Positions 19,771-27,433 of a stretch of DNA of 64,000 nt are shown in pieces. The DNA lies in NCBI RefSeq assembly GCF_028010285.1, contig NZ_CP116304.1, forward strand, positions 137,501-201,500, written 5' to 3'. Position 1 is the stretch's first letter. Each line of letters begins with the position of its first letter. Made by a program: the position numbers and the translations under genes. This stretch comes from Pseudomonas sp. Q1-7 (GTDB lineage Bacteria; Pseudomonadota; Gammaproteobacteria; Pseudomonadales; Pseudomonadaceae). The notes beneath the pieces were generated by a model. It was not told where the DNA came from and did not search any database. It saw only the letters and a list, made by a program, of their open reading frames with translations.

Positions 19771-19935
19771 CGCCGATGGCCTGTTCCCAGGTGGCGCCGC
19801 AGAAGTTCTTGCCGTGCAGCGGCGGTTCCCCAAAGAGCGGTTGAATGCAGAGCCCGGTGTGGCGAAGGGGCGTGGAATGCGGCAGGCGATTGTTCTTGCG
19901 GATGTGTCCACGCCCGGGTGCCGGGCGCGGAGCGC
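19771..19935 (-). other. Possible remnant coding sequence upstream of the small-gene remnant
   Basis: On the minus strand this reads a protein-like stretch including HTGLCIQPLFGEPPLHGKNF and ATWEQAIGELSAATGQ, with no start codon and no obvious family. It runs in frame into the remnant of the small gene. It may be debris of another gene or simply noncoding; I cannot name a function. Confidence 0.3.
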
Positions 19936-19967
19936 AGCGCGCCGGCGAACCGGCGCGATGCAGGGCA

Positions 19968-21224
19968 TCAGAGGATGCTCAGGGGGTACTCGATGAAGGC
20001 GCGGACTTCGTTGAGGTCCGGGCCCACGTCGTTGTCGGCGCGGTAGATGGAATTGCGCAGCTTGAACGACAGGTCCTTGGCCGGACCGTCCTGCACCACG
20101 TACTTGAACTGGTTGAACAGTTCGCGTTCGGTGCCGTCGGTTTCGCCACCGGCGACGATATCGGTGCCGCGCACGTAGGCGAACTTGTAGCTCAGGCCCG
20201 GTACGCCGTACTCGGCGAAGTCCAGCTCGTAGCTGACCTGCCAGGACTGCTCGTCTTCCAGGTTGAAGTCCGAGTAGTAGGAGTTGGCCACGTAAATGGT
20301 GCTGCCGCCGTCGCCGAAGTCGTAGGCGTAGCCGGCATCGCCGCTGTTGCGCTGGTGGGCGAGGATGAAGGCGTGGGCGCCGACGCTGTACTTGGCCGCC
20401 AGGCTCCAGAGGGTGTTGCGGTCGCCCTGGCCGTCACCGCCGAAGGCCAGCGCCGAGGTGGCGCCGTCGTCGTACTTGGTGCGGTAGATGTTGAAGTCGA
20501 AGTTCAGCGCCTGGGTGTCGCTGAAGGGGATGTTGTAGTTCAGGTTGGCGTAGTACTTCTTGAACTGGTCTTCGACGTCGGAGTGGTAGAGGCTCACGCT
20601 GAAGTCGTCGCTGACCGCGTAGCTGCCGCCGATCACGTCGATGCTCTTCAGGCGGTTGGGGTCGCGCGCCGGGTCGCCCATGGGGCTGTCGCCGGTGAAG
20701 CGGCCGACGTTCAGCTCCAGGCCCTCGATTTCCTTGCTGGTGAGCAGGGTGCCGGTGAAGGCTTGCGGCAGCAGGCGGCTGTCGTCATAGGCCAGGACCG
20801 GCAGGGAGGGGAACTGGTTGCCGTACTTGAGCACGGTGTTGGAGAAACGCAGCTTCACCGCGCCGCCGGCTTCGGAGAGGTCGTCCACCGGGTGGCCATC
20901 GCTGTCGGTGTCGAAGAAGGCGCTGTAGTTGCGGCCACGGCCACTGTCCAGCTTCACGCCGAGCAGGCCGTAGGCGTCGACGCCGAAGCCGATGGTGCCT
21001 TGGGTAAAGCCCGACTCGAAGGTGCCGATGAAGCCCTGGCCCCAGGTCTTGGCGTCGTTGGTGCGGTCCTTGTAATCACGGTTGAAGTAGGCGTTGCGCA
21101 GCAGCAGGGTGGCGTTGGCATCTTCTACAAAGCCCTTGGACTCGGACTGCTCGCTGGCCAGTGCGGGCAGGCTGAAGGCGGCGGATACCGCCAGCGCCAA
21201 GGCGCTCAGGGAGTTGAGTTGCAT
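19968..21224 (-). CDS. OprD-family outer-membrane porin (second copy in cluster)
   Basis: A 418-residue precursor. The signal peptide is MQLNSLSALALAVSAAFSLP with cleavage near ALA/SEQ, followed by the family strand GFVEDANATLLLRNAYFNRD and KTWGQGFIGTFESGFTQG. It ends EVRAFIEYPLSIL, compatible with a beta-barrel terminus. It converges with the MFS gene and is clearly diverged from the first porin in its loops. The start is set by the signal peptide; the longer frame adds 19 residues of leader without function. The substrate is probably a carboxylate, but the channel's specificity cannot be read from sequence. Confidence 0.9.
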   Translation of the reverse strand: MQLNSLSALALAVSAAFSLPALASEQSESKGFVEDANATLLLRNAYFNRDYKDRTNDAKTWGQGFIGTFESGFTQGTIGFGVDAYGLLGVKLDSGRGRNYSAFFDTDSDGHPVDDLSEAGGAVKLRFSNTVLKYGNQFPSLPVLAYDDSRLLPQAFTGTLLTSKEIEGLELNVGRFTGDSPMGDPARDPNRLKSIDVIGGSYAVSDDFSVSLYHSDVEDQFKKYYANLNYNIPFSDTQALNFDFNIYRTKYDDGATSALAFGGDGQGDRNTLWSLAAKYSVGAHAFILAHQRNSGDAGYAYDFGDGGSTIYVANSYYSDFNLEDEQSWQVSYELDFAEYGVPGLSYKFAYVRGTDIVAGGETDGTERELFNQFKYVVQDGPAKDLSFKLRNSIYRADNDVGPDLNEVRAFIEYPLSIL

Positions 21225-21682
21225 GGGAATGCTCCTGGTGAACGGCTTATTGGTATTGGATTTGGCAGGAATCAGAGGCATATCCGGCGCGAGGCCTGGC
21301 CTGTCCGGGATATGGAGTTGCCTTGAGTTGTTTGTTTTTTATGCGGAGTGGAAGTGCATCGCGTGGCAACAGTTATCATGGAGTCGCGCAATGGAGGTAA
21401 ATATGAATATCGATTCTGGATATCCATGATTTTGATTGCTGGAAGTCTTGACCGATATTCGCTGCTGTTCCTGGCGTCGGAGTTTCCCGTAACTTCATAT
21501 ATTCTCCGGCAAGAAATTCGCTGCCCTATCAAAAGTTCAAATCAGGATCAATCGGCAATTCTGCGAGGTGTCAATCCGTGCCAATTGCGAGCCCTTCCGG
21601 CATGGGGCGAAGCATCATTCATGGCGGCTGCTCATGCTGCTCAGCGACACGTCAGAAGGAACCATGACCAGAAAAATATGGC

Positions 21683-21695
21683 GATAACTGTTATC
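21683..21695. promoter_or_regulatory. Perfect palindrome GATAACTGTTATC
   Basis: The halves GATAAC and GTTATC are exact reverse complements around a central T, a size and symmetry typical of a dimeric regulator site. A partial copy (CAGTTATCATG) lies near 21369-21379, between this site and the porin. The regulator is unknown. Confidence 0.45.
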
Positions 21696-21830
21696 TGGCA
21701 TATTGATTACTGCTGTCGATCTGCATCAGTAAAATGTACCCCCATGAAGTTTCGGTGCGAGCACTTCACGATCCTCCCCGTGAATTGTCCAAACCCACTC
21801 CACTTCATGATCCTTTGGTAATGAATTCTC

Positions 21831-21857
21831 GCCGCCTTGTTTCAAGGCGGCTTTTTT
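21831..21857 (+). terminator. Rho-independent terminator without an obvious gene
   Basis: GCCGCCTTG and CAAGGCGGC form a perfect 9-bp stem with a TTT loop region, directly followed by TTTTTT. No coding gene ends nearby on this strand, so the transcript it ends is unidentified. Confidence 0.75.
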
Positions 21858-22295
21858 ATGGGCGCTCTCCGGGGATCAGGGGTGGCTCAGCGCGGCGGAC
21901 TGTTCGGAGGCTTGTTGCCATCCGCCCGCTGACCTGCTGGTGGACGGAGTCAATGAGGATGGGTGCTAAGTGCTAAGCTATCGATTAGCACGCTATCTAC
22001 CTGTTCGGCTCGAATTTCTTGCAAGCATCGACTCCCGTGGCAATGGCTTACGCGGCCAGTTCGCCTCCATCCTTTCCTGTGTACGCGAGACGGCCAGCGC
22101 CGCAGCGCGAGGTTGAGCAACAGGCAACCCGCGCAACAGCTACATTCGGACAGGCACCCAAGTGGCACGGTCCCAACATTCACCAGTGGTCCCGGGCTCC
22201 CGGCGCTCGGTTGCGGATTCGACGAGCACTGGCCCGCATCCGCGGTTGCCGTGCCGCTTCCGGCGAACCGGTCCTAAACGGCGGAGGGGCATGGC

Positions 22296-23204
22296 ATGAA
22301 TCGCAATGAACTGCGCAAGGCCGACATCAACCTGATGGTGGTGTTCGAAACGCTGATGCAGGAGCGCAACGTCACCCGCGCCGCGGAGAAGCTCTTCCTC
22401 GGCCAGCCCACCATCAGCGCCGCGCTTAATCGCCTGCGGGGGCTGTTCAACGACCCGCTGTTCGTGCGCATCGGCAATCGCATGGAGCCGACCGCGCGGG
22501 CCGAGCAGATCTACCAGCACCTGTCACCGGCACTGGATGCCCTGTCCGTCGCCCTCAGCCTGACCCACGAGTTCGACCCGGCCACCAGCAGCATGACCTT
22601 TCGCATCGGTCTGTCCGACGATGTCGAGTTCGCCCTGCTGCCGCCGGTGCTGCGCGCATTGCGCAACGAAGCGCCGAACATCGTCATCGTGGTCCAGCAC
22701 GCCGATTACTGGCGGATTCCCGAACTGCTGGCCAACGGCGACATCACCGTCGGCATCACCCAGACCCGTGACCTACCGGCGAACGCCAAGCGCAAGCGCC
22801 TGCGCCGCGTGCACCCGAAGGTGCTGCGGGCGGATGCGGGCAAGGAACCCCTGAGCCTCGATGCCTACTGTGCGCGGCCCCATGTCCAGGTGTCCCACAC
22901 CGCCAGCATCCACGGCATGGCGGATGAATGGCTGCAGGCCGTGGGGCGCAAGCGTCGCGTGGTGCTGTCCGTGCCCCAGTTCAGCGTGCTGCCGGCGCTG
23001 CTGGCCGACACCGATCTGCTGGTCAGCCTGCCGGACTACGCGGCCGAAGCCATGGTCGCTAATGGCCAGTTGCGCCATGAGCCGCTGCCTTTCGAGACGC
23101 CGGTCCTGGATCTGGACATGGTCTGGCTCAGCCTGCTGGACAACGACCCCGCGGAAAGCTGGCTGCGGCAACGGCTGAAGACCCTTATGGGCGAGGATGG
23201 CTGA
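22296..23204 (+). CDS. LysR-family transcriptional regulator (LeuO/NodD-like branch)
   Basis: 302 residues, with a winged-helix domain beginning NRNELRKADINLMVVFETLM and continuing ERNVTRAAEKLFLGQPTISA. The KADINLMVVFE pattern marks the LeuO/NodD/BexR-like branch of LysR regulators. An effector-binding domain fills the rest. A GGAGGGG ribosome site precedes the ATG. No divergent partner gene is adjacent, so its targets are not obvious; the island insertion is immediately downstream. Confidence 0.85.
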   Translation: MNRNELRKADINLMVVFETLMQERNVTRAAEKLFLGQPTISAALNRLRGLFNDPLFVRIGNRMEPTARAEQIYQHLSPALDALSVALSLTHEFDPATSSMTFRIGLSDDVEFALLPPVLRALRNEAPNIVIVVQHADYWRIPELLANGDITVGITQTRDLPANAKRKRLRRVHPKVLRADAGKEPLSLDAYCARPHVQVSHTASIHGMADEWLQAVGRKRRVVLSVPQFSVLPALLADTDLLVSLPDYAAEAMVANGQLRHEPLPFETPVLDLDMVWLSLLDNDPAESWLRQRLKTLMGEDG

Positions 23205-23220
23205 GAGGAAGGGAAGGCGC

Positions 23221-23257
23221 AAAAACAAAGGCCCCAGGATTGCTCCTGAGGCCTTTG
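23221..23257 (-). terminator. Displaced terminator of the tRNA-Arg gene
   Basis: Read on the minus strand, AAAGGCCTCAGGA pairs with TCCTGGGGCCTTT (one mismatch) and is followed by GTTTTTG. It sits 8 bp beyond the left att repeat, exactly where a terminator would follow the CCA end of the tRNA gene if the island were removed. It may also stop the converging LysR transcript, but the T-tract is on the minus strand only. Confidence 0.75.
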
Positions 23258-23264
23258 TCATATC

Positions 23265-23288
23265 TGGCGCATCCGGCGGGATTCGAAC
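23265..23288. repeat. attL: 24-bp copy of the tRNA-Arg 3' end
   Basis: It is identical over 24 bp (TGGCGCATCCGGCGGGATTC plus GAAC) to the 3' end of the tRNA-Arg gene at 30937-30960. The match includes the encoded CCA, the acceptor strand and the T arm, then degrades (TCATGACA against CCACGACC). It marks the far end of the integrated element. Confidence 0.9.
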
Positions 23289-23459
23289 TCATGACACGGA
23301 AGTGACCATTTCTGGGGCTTTCAACGCTAGCTGTTGGAGCGAGTGTCACACCATGATGGGACGGGTTGATGTTGCACTCACAATAACTGGCAACCCTTCT
23401 GCACACAATCTGCGGCAAGCGTTGGCTCTCATAACCTTTAGATCAAAACGTGCCATGGA

Positions 23460-23690
23460 CTACTGCTTCTGCAGTAGCGCGTAGGCCTCAAGCTCCAATG
23501 CACTAGCGAGCCTTTCGATGTTGTAGATCGTCACGTTCTTCTCGCCCCGCTCCAGCATCCCGACATAGGTCCGATGCACCCCTGCACGCTCAGCTAACTC
23601 TTCTTGGGAGAGACCAAGCTCAAGGCGTCTGCGCCTCACATTGGCTGCAAAGATGGCTACGAGTTGGCATTGATCGGGCTGGATAGGCAT
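23460..23690 (-). CDS. XRE-family helix-turn-helix regulator
   Basis: A 76-residue protein that is almost entirely one HTH_3 domain. RRRRLELGLSQEELAERAGV is helices 1-2, and HRTYVGMLERGEKNVTIYNI is the recognition helix and following turn. These are typical of element-borne repressors or of solitary C.-protein-like regulators. It is divergent from the secreted-protein gene, with a 7-bp direct repeat between them, so it probably controls its own promoter and that gene. No restriction-modification genes accompany it. Confidence 0.85.
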   Translation of the reverse strand: MPIQPDQCQLVAIFAANVRRRRLELGLSQEELAERAGVHRTYVGMLERGEKNVTIYNIERLASALELEAYALLQKQ

Positions 23691-23710
23691 CCGGCCAATG
23701 TCGTTCGTTG

Positions 23711-23732
23711 CATACTAAGATTCGACATACTA
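23711..23732. promoter_or_regulatory. Direct repeat CATACTA between divergent island genes
   Basis: CATACTA occurs twice, 15 bp apart, in the 96-bp gap between the XRE gene and the secreted-protein gene. It could be an operator for the XRE protein or part of overlapping -10 elements. Confidence 0.4.
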
Positions 23733-23786
23733 GAGTTAGCACTTCCTGGGCTGGGTGCCCGAAAAGTCAACTGAACAAGAGAAGTG

Positions 23787-24194
23787 ATGATGTACAAAAT
23801 CGCTGCGCTCGCTGTTTCCTCGATGCTGCTGGCATCGGTCGCTCAGGCCGAGGTTAAGGAGGATTGCAGCGCGAAAATGAACGGGGAAATCAGGTGCGAA
23901 TTCACCAATGCCGGCCAGAGAAAGGACAGCATGTGTGTGGTGGTGGAGGTCGTCCGGCTGTATGACGCCGATGTTTATAGCCGTACCAGTCTCGGGGGAA
24001 AGGGGGCTGCATTGAGTTCTGACAAAATCTGTTCGGGACTGGTTGAACCCCAGGATGTGAGGGAACGTGCCCCCTCTGCGTCGTGGTCGGTGAACGGCGT
24101 CTCGATGACGCCAATGGAGTTCTGTGACTCGGACAATCCCTGGTTTAAGGCGCCTCAAAACTGCTCGATGAGGACCACCGCAGTTCCGAACTGA
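23787..24194 (+). CDS. Secreted hypothetical protein (island cargo)
   Basis: About 135 residues. An N-terminal signal peptide (MYKIAALAVSSMLLASVAQA) has a consensus AQA/E cleavage site, so the mature protein of about 115 residues is periplasmic or exported. The mature part has six cysteines, suggesting disulfides. No recognised family. Start choice is uncertain: GTG, ATG and ATG are consecutive codons after an AGAGAAG site, and an ATG is used here. It is followed 74 bp later by a lipoprotein gene on the same strand, forming a possible envelope pair. Confidence 0.7.
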   Translation: MMYKIAALAVSSMLLASVAQAEVKEDCSAKMNGEIRCEFTNAGQRKDSMCVVVEVVRLYDADVYSRTSLGGKGAALSSDKICSGLVEPQDVRERAPSASWSVNGVSMTPMEFCDSDNPWFKAPQNCSMRTTAVPN

Positions 24195-24268
24195 TTGCTG
24201 AGATTGCGGTGCGGATGTCGTTTTGCCAGTATCCGGCCGAGCATCTCGATCAAGAGGCTGGAGGCCTT

Positions 24269-24676
24269 ATGAAATTTCAACAAGCGTTCGGAGCAATAAT
24301 CCTTGGGGTTGGCGCCTTGAGTGGCTGCGTAATTGCGCCGACTGATGCTGACAAAAGCCCAATCGCGGCGCAGTTTGTCGTCAGCGAATCCCCGAGTGAC
24401 CTTTACTATCGACTGACCGCCCCGACTACCGATGACCCCGCATGCAGCAAGGTCTATCGCAATGCGTTTTACCAAGACCGTGGGGAGTTTCGCATCTACT
24501 ACGGCGCCGACGTTGCGTCCTTGGCTGGCGGTACACCCGTTATGATGAATGCCGTCTATGCCAAGCAGGCCAAAGCTGGAACAGAGGTGGTTGTCCGGGA
24601 TACCCAGTTTGGCCTTATTCACGAGAAATATACTCGCAAGCTGGTCAACTACATCAAGACTGGCGACTGCTCGTAG
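24269..24676 (+). CDS. Putative lipoprotein (island cargo)
   Basis: 135 residues. MKFQQAFGAIILGVGALSGC ends in a lipobox (LSGC), so the protein is probably lipid-anchored through that cysteine. The mature region contains two further cysteines (DPACSK and the last residues TGDCS). The start is defined by GGAGG upstream and by the signal sequence. No family recognised. It lies downstream of the secreted protein in the same orientation; together they may form a binding pair in the envelope. Confidence 0.7.
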   Translation: MKFQQAFGAIILGVGALSGCVIAPTDADKSPIAAQFVVSESPSDLYYRLTAPTTDDPACSKVYRNAFYQDRGEFRIYYGADVASLAGGTPVMMNAVYAKQAKAGTEVVVRDTQFGLIHEKYTRKLVNYIKTGDCS

Positions 24677-24812
24677 TTCGGCAGTCTGGTCTATTGCTCA
24701 CAATCGTATTGGCGTCTCTGAGGGCCGCCTAGGGCGTTTCCCGGGTGAGCAATAGGGAGGGCTGGGATTTCCGGGCGTCATTCGTAGCGAGGAGCTACGG
24801 GCCTTTCTAGCC

Positions 24813-25760
24813 CTATAAATTACCCTCATCTGGCTGGGGGCCGTAAAGGCCACTGTTTCTACTGCCAATCAGCTCTCGTGCAGTCAAACCAGCCAATGCC
24901 CCGTCATGCCACCGCTGTGCTTCGCGCCGGAGCTGAGCACTGATGTGAGTCTGCTTACCGGGTGGTGTGTCGTACACCTCTGCCAGTGCCGGATTTAGCG
25001 CCAGCGTCAGGCCGTTTTTCACGGCGTAAAAGCTCCACCGGATCGCAGATGATCTCAATTCGAGATCAAGCTTCTCTCCGGGTGTCTGGAACGCCAAGTC
25101 AGCATCAGCCTCGCCCTTGAGAGCCTGTAGAGCGCGCCGGAGTGGCATATCTTTCCCACGAGCGGAAAAACCTACGGGACCGATGATCAGGCCGTGAAGG
25201 TGCCAGCGGCGGCGACTGGATTCATCTGACAGAGCGACCGGGGCTTTCTCGATGCCGTAGAGAAACTCTGTCCCATCCCCAAGGGCAGCCCGAACTCGCC
25301 GGGTCATCTCGTCTCGGAGGTACTCCGACGCTGAAGCATCTCTTTCATCAAGGCGTCTGCTGAGTTTTTCATTGAGAATCAGAGTGAAGTTTTTGAGCTC
25401 CCAGCCCCGGCGTTTTGCCATCCAGTAGAGAGGGACAGATGCCGCAGCCAGCTTGATGAACTCGTCTCTGGTTTCCTTCCAGGGTTTCAGGATGAGCTCC
25501 CCTGAAACAGGTTGATCAAGAAGGGTATTGGCTCTTTGGATACCTGGATATGAGAGAGAAGAGCTGTTCCTTAATATACTTCTCTTCGACATGGCGAATT
25601 GCTTCGCATGTGCCGCCGCTACTACGCTTGAAGGCCCTTTCGAAGACGGTTTTTTTACGGCTTTTTGCCCAGTCTCGACTTTCTCAACCACCTCCACGCT
25701 TTCAATATTGTGCGTGGCAGGGGCAGGATCTGAGATGGCGTTACGGTCTTCGATGGTCAT
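24813..25760 (-). CDS. Putative HUH-type replication/relaxase-like endonuclease
   Basis: 315 residues with no signal peptide. The three motifs of single-tyrosine HUH endonucleases can be matched: a hydrophobic strand FTLILNEK (125-132, motif I), His-Leu-His-Gly at 187-190 preceded by RRRW (motif II), and WSFYAVKNG, in which Tyr245 and Lys248 fit the YxxK of motif III. Such proteins nick DNA to start rolling-circle replication or transfer (plasmid Rep, inovirus gpII). The N-terminal 80 residues are low-complexity. A CGGTCC/GGACCG inverted repeat lies just upstream of the gene. Function is inferred from motif order only. Confidence 0.55.
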   Translation of the reverse strand: MTIEDRNAISDPAPATHNIESVEVVEKVETGQKAVKKPSSKGPSSVVAAAHAKQFAMSKRSILRNSSSLSYPGIQRANTLLDQPVSGELILKPWKETRDEFIKLAAASVPLYWMAKRRGWELKNFTLILNEKLSRRLDERDASASEYLRDEMTRRVRAALGDGTEFLYGIEKAPVALSDESSRRRWHLHGLIIGPVGFSARGKDMPLRRALQALKGEADADLAFQTPGEKLDLELRSSAIRWSFYAVKNGLTLALNPALAEVYDTPPGKQTHISAQLRREAQRWHDGALAGLTARELIGSRNSGLYGPQPDEGNL

Positions 25761-25775
25761 GATTGGAGCCTATGC

Positions 25776-25792
25776 CGGTCCAGTGGGGACCG
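25776..25792. repeat. Inverted repeat CGGTCC-N5-GGACCG upstream of the Rep-like gene
   Basis: A perfect 6-bp inverted repeat with a 5-nt loop lies 16 bp before the start of the HUH-like gene. It could be an operator, a nick-site hairpin, or chance. Confidence 0.45.
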
Positions 25793-25895
25793 TTTTCAAA
25801 AATGTCTCGCCCTGGTTGCTGCCAGTGGGTTGACTTCATTTGCCTGGTTCTAAGGAGTTGACACCTTGAGTAGTCATCGCATGGTCAAGCTGAGG

Positions 25896-26528
25896 TCAGC
25901 CTTCGATCACTACGATGTCGTTGCTCTCTGAGTGAAGGGCCTTCCTGGCTGCAATCCATTGCAGGGTTTCTAACTCTTCGCTGGCGGCCTCTTCGTCGCC
26001 ATTCAGCTCAGCTTCTTCAAGTCGCTGCTGAGCTCGCATCTCTTCCACGTCCATTCCCGACATGATGTGAATCTGGAGCTCCGGCAGTTCTTCAACTGCT
26101 TGCGCTTGCTCAAGCTTGTCGAGGGGGAGAGTACGCCGCCCTACATCCTGAGTTAGCTTGAGCACGGTGGCCGAGGCAGCAAGCGACCTGAAGACAATGG
26201 GGCTGTCTGGATCGAGCAGTTCGAGTGCGCTGAACAGCTTCTGCCTAATCTTCTGACTAAGAGCTAAATCATCCAACACCAGCGCGGCGGCAGTCTGCTG
26301 AACGTTTTCCAGCGAGAAGGCTGAAGTCAGCATTTCCTCCCGAGCTTTCTCAATCAGTGCCCGTGTTGTGGCGCCAGCAACCGCGTTGTTCTTCTTCAGC
26401 AAGCGCTGGACCGTGCTGAGGCTAATCCCGAGACGTTCGGAAATTGCCGACAACGTATAGCCAGCCTCTCGGAGAATGACAGCTTGAGCCCCTTGATCCG
26501 GGGTTGCCTGCTTACCAGTCATGATCAT
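25896..26528 (-). CDS. Helix-turn-helix protein coupled to the resolvase
   Basis: 210 residues. The N-terminus contains a homeodomain-like HTH, ILREAGYTLSAISERLGISL followed by STVQRLLKKN, as found in Hin-type recombinases and small terminases. The remainder is acidic and helical with no recognised domain. The start codon overlaps the resolvase stop (TAATG) behind a GAGGAG site, so the two are translationally coupled. It may be an accessory factor for the recombinase or the Rep-like protein. An ATG two codons later is an alternative start. Confidence 0.65.
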   Translation of the reverse strand: MIMTGKQATPDQGAQAVILREAGYTLSAISERLGISLSTVQRLLKKNNAVAGATTRALIEKAREEMLTSAFSLENVQQTAAALVLDDLALSQKIRQKLFSALELLDPDSPIVFRSLAASATVLKLTQDVGRRTLPLDKLEQAQAVEELPELQIHIMSGMDVEEMRAQQRLEEAELNGDEEAASEELETLQWIAARKALHSESNDIVVIEG

Positions 26529-27100
26529 TACTCCTCGATTGCGGGCTTGCTGGCGCAGGCTCGTTTGACGGCTGCGATTGAAATGCCGAATTCAGCGGCA
26601 GTCTCTTGGATCGTTGCTTGCTTCGCCGCGCGCCAACTTGCGACAGCTTGATCGTCGATTCGCTTGGGGGCCCCCAACTTCTTCCCTTGCGCTCTGGCAC
26701 GCTCGATGCCGGCCATCTGCCGAGCTTTGATGTTGGAGCGTTCCAATTCCGCTACGGCTGCCAGCATCGCCAGCATGGCTTTTCCTATCGGGTTGGACAG
26801 GTCAAAGCCCTCTCGCATCGAAACGACGGCGACACCTTTGGTTTTGAGCGCTTCCACCGTTTCGAGCACGTCGATGGTGTCTCGGCCAAGACGGTCGATG
26901 GCCGAGACGATGAGCGTGTCGCCTTTCCTTGCGAATTTGAACAGCTCCGCAAAGCCGGGGCGCTGTAGCGCCTTGATAGCGCCGCTGGTGGCTTCATCAG
27001 CGAACCAGTGCTCGACATTGTGCAGCTGTGAAATCGAGTGACGCTGAGCCTCTGTGCTTTGATCTTCCGTACTGACGCGGACGTAAGCGAGAGTCGTCAT
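26528..27100 (-). CDS. Serine recombinase (resolvase/invertase family)
   Basis: 190 residues. The N-terminal catalytic domain starts TTLAYVRVSTEDQSTEAQRH, with the nucleophilic serine in YVRVST. DTLIVSAIDRLGRDTIDVLE and ELERSNIKARQMAGIERARA carry the conserved arginines and the E helix. The C-terminal HTH (ATIQETAAEFGISIAAVKRA) is intact. Its length matches Tn3-type resolvases and Hin invertases. A cluster of TGGCTCA repeats directly upstream is a candidate recombination/operator site. No transposase is present, so it may resolve multimers of the excised element. Confidence 0.88.
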   Translation of the reverse strand: MTTLAYVRVSTEDQSTEAQRHSISQLHNVEHWFADEATSGAIKALQRPGFAELFKFARKGDTLIVSAIDRLGRDTIDVLETVEALKTKGVAVVSMREGFDLSNPIGKAMLAMLAAVAELERSNIKARQMAGIERARAQGKKLGAPKRIDDQAVASWRAAKQATIQETAAEFGISIAAVKRACASKPAIEE

Positions 27101-27433
27101 GTTTGCAGCGCCCTTATTGGCTCATAATCATGGCTCAAAATATAAGGCATGGCTCAGATTAAATCAACATATCTGAGCCGCTCGGAGAGCCATATTTTCC
27201 GTTGCCGGGATGCGCTGCCTTTGATGGCTCAGAAAGTACACCTTCCTAGCCATCAAAAAACCCACCTCGAACACCTATGCTCTTGCTTCAATTACCCAGC
27301 AAGCCACATATGTAGCAACCAAAATTACTTATCTCCCAAGGAGCCAGAAACAAAAGATGTAGAATCTAATTTTTACAAAACTCCTAAACTGCTTAGAGCA
27401 TGAAGCCCCGGCAGCTATCCAGCCGCGCGCAAT
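27101..27433. other. AT-rich gap upstream of the resolvase
   Basis: About 330 bp with no credible gene; one plus-strand frame of 84 residues lacks a ribosome site and family features. Apart from the TGGCTCA cluster and runs of A and T, nothing specific is recognised. Confidence 0.5.
27118..27231. repeat. TGGCTCA repeat cluster, candidate res/operator site
   Basis: TGGCTCA occurs four times (from 27118, 27131, 27150 and 27225), and its inverse TGAGCC occurs once at 27174, all within 114 bp upstream of the resolvase start. Multiple short sites in both orientations are what a resolvase res region looks like, but subsite spacing was not matched to a known system. Confidence 0.5.

Larger units (their letters stand above)
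21225..22295. other. Gene-poor 1.07-kb stretch with a palindrome and a terminator
   Basis: This AT-richer gap holds no convincing gene; the longest plus-strand frame has no ribosome site and no family features. It contains a perfect 13-bp palindrome (21683-21695) and a strong Rho-independent terminator (21831-21857) that ends no visible coding region. A noncoding RNA is therefore possible. Porin and LysR promoters must also lie here. Confidence 0.5.

Noticed and set aside
21348-21821. 157-residue plus-strand frame in the gene-poor stretch
   Set aside because: No ribosome site and no coherent domain or signal peptide.
24783-24799. CGTAGC-GAGGA-GCTACG hairpin after the island lipoprotein
   Set aside because: A 6-bp stem with only a weak T-tract beyond it; not enough to call a terminator.
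27149-27403. 84-residue plus-strand frame upstream of the resolvase
   Set aside because: It overlaps the TGGCTCA cluster; no ribosome site and no recognisable domain.
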